Notes under the pieces: generated by a model
Database searches by the model: none
The model's input: only the letters and a program-made list of their open reading frames with translations
Told to the model about the DNA's origin: nothing
Translations under genes and position numbers: made by a program
Source of the DNA: DASWIG01 sp965371445
GTDB lineage: Bacteria > Acidobacteriota > Thermoanaerobaculia > Multivoradales > J023
Direction of reading: 5' to 3'
Length of the DNA: 7,518 nt
Assembly: GCA_965371445.1 (NCBI GenBank)
Contig: CBDUYN010000297.1
Span: 1 to 7,518, forward strand
In this document: positions 4,972 to 7,518 of the stretch, piece by piece
How positions within the stretch are numbered: position 1 is the first letter of the stretch
Layout of the letters: each line of letters starts with the position of its first letter

Positions 4972-6350
4972 CGCTTCATCTCGCCGGTGGTCCGCAGGGC
5001 GGCCAGACGCGCGAAGACGGCCTCGGTCTTGTCCTGGCGGCGCTGGCTGGCGTAGGCCCCGGCCAATGCGCTGAGCAGCCGTACGGCGAGGTTGGGCTGC
5101 GCGGCCTCGTCGATCGCGGCAAGGGCGCTCTCAAGCTCCGCCACCGATTCGCCTGCGCCACCGCGGCCGAAGGCGGCCTCGCGAAGCAGCACAGCCTCGG
5201 CTGCGAGCTCGGTACGGCCCAGCCGGCGATAGGCGTCGGCCGCGCGGCCGGCTGCCACCGCGGCTTGCGGGCATCGGCCTTGCCTGTAGAGCAGCTCGGC
5301 CCGCGTCGCCAAAATCCCCGGCGAAGTAGCAGGATCCGCGACGGGGCCGGCCGCCGTGAGCTGCATCTCCGCCACCCCGAGCTCCAGCTCGGCGGTGTGA
5401 AAATCGCCCGCCGCCAAAACCTCGCGCGCCACACGGAGGGCGGCTTCTGCTCGATAGCTCGGTAACAGCTCGACCACGGAGGGGTGGCAGGGCTCGAGGC
5501 TCGCCCGCGCCTCCACCGCGCCGCCGGCCCGGCTCAAGACGTGGTAGTGCACGTAGGACTTCATCGGTGAGCCGGCTCGCAAGCAGGCGGCGTCGAGCGG
5601 GCTGGGAGCTGCCGCCAAGGCGCCTTGAAGCCGCTTGGCCTTGAAGCTTTCAAAGGCAAGTCGCGTCATCACCTGGAAGGGATCGTCGCCGGCGATTACC
5701 TCGCCCGTAGGCCTCTTTCCCAAAAGCCGCCGGCAGCGGTCTGCCACGCCCGGGTAGTGGGTCATCAGGTGGACCATCATGTCGACGCCGGGTAGCTGGT
5801 GTAGCGCTGCTACCGGGTCTGCCGCGGCCTCCTCGCCGAGGGTCCACGGCAAGAGGAGAGCCCGGCGCCAACCGGTGAGGCGGGCTTCGTTTGGCGTGGC
5901 CGGCTTGTCTTCGGGCGGTTGGCTCGGCTGGGCACCGCGGAGGTGAGCGCGCCACTCCGCGGGTGTCCGGCGCCCGGAGCCCGGCCAGGCCGCAAACGCC
6001 TTGTAGAACGCTGCCTTTTCCCCGTAGCCCACCGCGATGCCGATCTCGTAGCAGAGATGATCGGTGTGCTCGAGGAGCGAGGCCACCACTTGCATGCGGC
6101 AGTCGTGGAGATAGCGGCCGAGCGGCGAGCGCACGGCTTGGGTGAAGAGGCTCTTCAGCGGATACGGCGAGGTCCGGGCGAACCTCGTCTTGATCGCGGT
6201 GAAGAGATCGCGGTCGAACAGATGGCGCTCGATGAAGCTCAGCGCCGTGGAGACTTGGCCGGGGGCTTTTCTAGCCTGCGCCCGGATCCGAGCGAGAACC
6301 GGCTCGGCGTAGTGATCGCGAGCCGCGGGTAACGAGAAAAGATCGCTCAT
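4968..6350 (-). CDS. AraC-type HTH protein with helical C-terminal domain (gene A)
   Basis: The protein has 460 residues from the ATG at 6350. An AraC-type double HTH spans about residues 33-138, with the family signature EIGIAVGYGEKAAFYKAF (102-119) and RTPAEWRAHL (128-137). A Pro-rich linker (about 140-155) leads to a C-terminal region of about 300 residues. Its last part (about 295-450) is Ala/Leu-rich paired helices (YRAEAALRVAREVLAAGDFHTAELELG; ATRAELLYRQGR; RLLSALAGAYASQRR) typical of TPR-like repeats, probably a protein-interaction or sensing module. No cupin-type ligand domain is present, which is unusual for AraC regulators. A GTG three codons upstream (6357-6359) also opens the frame, but GGAGAGGG sits 8 nt before the ATG and would abut the GTG, so I choose the ATG. 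It overlaps gene B by 4 nt. Promoter and operon order suggest it is the first gene of the unit. Confidence 0.85.
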   Translation of the reverse strand: MSDLFSLPAARDHYAEPVLARIRAQARKAPGQVSTALSFIERHLFDRDLFTAIKTRFARTSPYPLKSLFTQAVRSPLGRYLHDCRMQVVASLLEHTDHLCYEIGIAVGYGEKAAFYKAFAAWPGSGRRTPAEWRAHLRGAQPSQPPEDKPATPNEARLTGWRRALLLPWTLGEEAAADPVAALHQLPGVDMMVHLMTHYPGVADRCRRLLGKRPTGEVIAGDDPFQVMTRLAFESFKAKRLQGALAAAPSPLDAACLRAGSPMKSYVHYHVLSRAGGAVEARASLEPCHPSVVELLPSYRAEAALRVAREVLAAGDFHTAELELGVAEMQLTAAGPVADPATSPGILATRAELLYRQGRCPQAAVAAGRAADAYRRLGRTELAAEAVLLREAAFGRGGAGESVAELESALAAIDEAAQPNLAVRLLSALAGAYASQRRQDKTEAVFARLAALRTTGEMKR

Positions 6351-6359
6351 AGGTTGCAC

Positions 6360-6728
6360 CCTCTCCGGTACAAGGGAGATCGGCTACCTCTTGGCGCTTC
6401 TCGTGTCGCCGGCGAGACGGCGGCCGGCCAGCCGATGCTTGACGCGGGCCGCAATCGTAGAGTGTGAATCCTTGCGGCCTCGCGCGCGGTGTGAAACGAT
6501 GGAGAAGGGTGCCGGAACAATGCCGGGTTGTTCTGTGGAACGGGCGACACCGGCAACGGGCCGGCATCCCTTTTCCGCCAGCAGCAGGCTTGCGCGAGGC
6601 GGCCCTCGGGGGCGAAAGGAGAAAGAACGTTTGCCGATCAAGCTCAGATCCTCCGGCAGGCGCGAGCAGCCGCGAGGCTCGGCTCGGCCCAGGTCGTTTC
6701 TTGGCGGCTTTTCGATGCCGTGGATCCT
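6360..6728. other. About 370-bp GC-rich leader region without a convincing gene
   Basis: All six frames here give Arg/Pro/Ser-rich sequences without protein-like composition or good starts, although some stay open by chance in GC-rich DNA. The stretch would be the 5' leader of the AraC-type operon. A minor hairpin, GAACAA/TTGTTC with a 7-nt loop, lies at 6515-6533. I see no known riboswitch. Confidence 0.5.
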
Positions 6729-6757
6729 TTTCTAGCATCAAGATAATGGCATTGCAA
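6729..6757 (-). promoter_or_regulatory. Possible sigma-70 promoter for the AraC-type operon
   Basis: On the minus strand TTGCAA (6752-6757), a 17-bp spacer and TAGAAA (6729-6734) each match the consensus at 4 of 6 positions. They lie in an AT-rich island (about 6725-6810) that contrasts with the GC-rich surroundings. The transcript would have a leader of about 370 nt before the ATG at 6350. The spacing is ideal and the hexamers are moderate. Confidence 0.35.
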
Positions 6758-6806
6758 GACCCGACAACTAAATTATTCAGGTTTTTTCGACCTGTTGCCT
6801 AAAGAC

Positions 6807-6847
6807 AAAAACCCTCTCTCTTGCCGCGCGCGGCAAGACGAAAGGGT
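6807..6847 (-). terminator. Probable intrinsic terminator after the small gene at 6885-7115
   Basis: An 18-bp perfect palindrome, CTTGCCGCGCGCGGCAAG (6820-6837), is nested within an outer ACCCT/AGGGT stem (6811-6815 with 6843-6847). On the minus strand it is followed by TTTTTGTCTTT. It lies about 38 bp past the stop of the small gene and before the promoter region of the AraC-type operon. Confidence 0.7.
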
Positions 6848-6884
6848 CAGGCAGGACTGGAAGGCTAGGCGAAACGAATTGCTG

Positions 6885-7115
6885 CTATCTCTTTCCTCTT
6901 GTTGCGCAACTCCTCTTCTGCTCGTGCAGCTTCCGCAGCTGATCCAGGGGATGCCAGTTGAGGGACCTGATGCCGCTGGATTGCGCTTCTATGACTTTGA
7001 GCTTGGGCCATTCTCGGATCTTCAGGGCGGCGCGTAGCCTCACGATGTCGGCGGAATCATGTTCCGGCGACTCCGGGAGGAAGGGTGGTTGCCGCGGCGC
7101 GGGTGAATCGGCCAT
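6885..7115 (-). CDS. Small hypothetical protein (76 residues)
   Basis: I do not recognise this protein. The N-terminal 25 residues are Pro-rich (MADSPAPRQPPFLPESPE). The rest is helical and basic, with LRAALKIREWPKLKVIEAQ and SLNWHPLDQLRKLHEQKR, and no membrane segment or signal peptide. An in-frame ATG further upstream (7148) would add 11 residues. I prefer the ATG at 7115 because GAGG lies 8 nt before it, while nothing similar precedes the other. A terminator-like hairpin follows about 38 bp after the stop, which supports a real transcription unit ending here. It is separate from the AraC-type genes, having its own terminator between them. Its short length leaves the call moderate. Confidence 0.5.
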   Translation of the reverse strand: MADSPAPRQPPFLPESPEHDSADIVRLRAALKIREWPKLKVIEAQSSGIRSLNWHPLDQLRKLHEQKRSCATRGKR

Positions 7116-7160
7116 GGTTAGAACCTCGGGAGGCGGCCAGTCGGCCACAGCGGTTAAGCT

Positions 7161-7240
7161 GGCGGCGCCCGACGCCCGGAAGGGTGGGGGGATGTTGCTC
7201 CTGGCGAACCGCCAAGGAGTGCAGGTCGGCGGGCGCCGCC
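7161..7240. repeat. Nested inverted repeats in the intergenic region
   Basis: The outer arms ggcggcgcccg (7161-7171) and cgggcgccgcc (7230-7240) form an 11-bp perfect stem. Inside is a second hairpin, CTCCTGGCG with CGCCAAGGAG (7198-7219), which has one bulged A and a 3-nt loop. On the minus strand the structure lies about 45 bp upstream of the small gene's ATG and could be part of its leader. The surrounding stretch 7116-7398 otherwise holds no gene I can support. Confidence 0.6.
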
Positions 7241-7398
7241 TTCAGGGAGGCAGGTTAGCAGGGGTCACTTGGCCAGCATGCATCTCAGGGTGGCAACGAG
7301 TGCAAGGCGAATCTCGGCGTTCCGCGGCTTCGCGCGATTCCGGATAGCCTCCTTGATCTCGCGCTCGGCGAGGAGGCGAGCCGACCGAAGAGGCTGCG

Positions 7399-7428
7399 TT
7401 GCGGGAATCGCTGAGGCTGTGGTATGTT
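7399..7428 (+). promoter_or_regulatory. Probable extended -10 promoter of the right-edge gene
   Basis: TTGCGG (7399-7404), an 18-bp spacer and TATGTT (7423-7428) with TGG directly before it (an extended -10) precede the gene starting at 7455. Transcription would start near 7435, leaving a short leader that contains just the ribosome site. Confidence 0.45.
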
Positions 7429-7454
7429 CGCGGAACCTGGAAAGGAGGGACGAG

Positions 7455-7518
7455 ATGTTTCGACACGAGGTAGCGACAGCGATCAGCCCCCTGAAGGCGG
7501 AAGCTCAGGAGAAGCTCC
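7455..7518 (+). CDS. 5' end of an unidentified gene, cut by window edge
   Basis: The ATG at 7455 is preceded by GGAAAGGAGGG, a very strong Shine-Dalgarno sequence at good spacing, and by a promoter-like sequence. Twenty-one codons are visible before the window ends, beginning MFRHEVATAISPLKAEAQEK. They are open, with GC-rich third positions, and the sequence looks helical without a signal peptide. This is too little to name a family. It is the only apparently intact plus-strand gene in the window. Confidence 0.55.
   Translation, partial: MFRHEVATAISPLKAEAQEKL

Noticed and set aside
4174..5055. Plus-strand open frame opposite the AraC-type gene B
   Set aside because: The opposite strand shows a clear AraC HTH signature. 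The plus product is Arg-rich and unlike any protein.
6271..6741. Minus-strand 156-codon open frame upstream of gene A
   Set aside because: Its Arg/Pro/Ser-rich composition and lack of a ribosome site argue against it. It overlaps the well-supported start of gene A in another frame.
7151..7260. Possible integron attC site, because GTTAAGC and GTTAGC flank an inverted-repeat structure
   Set aside because: attC needs RYYYAAC at one end and GTTRRRY at the other. Here both core-like sequences point the same way, and there is no integrase or cassette structure.

Overview
The window is GC-rich bacterial DNA with high GC at third codon positions and well-formed Shine-Dalgarno sequences. Palindromic repeats sit around an IS200-like transposase. 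I see no rRNA, tRNA or CRISPR array, nor any lineage-defining housekeeping gene. The gene style (AraC-type DNA-binding domains without a sugar-binding domain, a DUF2235 fragment, GC-rich REP-like hairpins) suggests a free-living GC-rich phylum such as Acidobacteriota. That is an impression and not a demonstration.

Left third (1-1800), accessory and decaying DNA: a 20-bp tandem repeat lies at the edge. Next comes a 5'-truncated Y1 (IS200/RAYT-type) transposase at 220-618, framed by an inverted pair of two-hairpin REP-like elements (165-213 and 711-758). A 189-bp element at 806-994 has IS21-style ends (TG...CA termini, 22-bp multiple terminal repeats) but no transposase gene. It sits exactly at the 3' end of a DUF2235 (Tle1-like lipase) fragment on the minus strand, and that fragment also lacks its N-terminal catalytic half. 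A small one-TM coiled-coil protein gene overlaps the start of the fragment by 4 nt.

Middle (1800-6760), a minus-strand block: transcription would run from about 6720 leftwards. Two AraC-type DNA-binding proteins (gene A, 4968-6350; gene B, 4234-4971) overlap by 4 nt. They are followed by two genes I do not recognise, gene C (3277-4023) and gene D (1883-2881). Upstream of both C and D lies the same regulatory-looking module: two tandem copies of a 32-bp sequence, with a GGCTCC/GGAGCC hairpin nearer the start codon. C and D each end in a strong intrinsic terminator. The simplest model is a small regulon in which the tandem AraC-type proteins act on the 32-bp repeats in front of C and D. This is inference. 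Genes E and F follow D's terminator with no room for an obvious promoter, so they may depend on read-through.

Right end (6760-7518): a small minus-strand gene (6885-7115) has its own Shine-Dalgarno sequence and terminator. It is followed by a structured intergenic stretch, and then a plausible extended -10 promoter and strong Shine-Dalgarno drive a gene that leaves the window on the plus strand.
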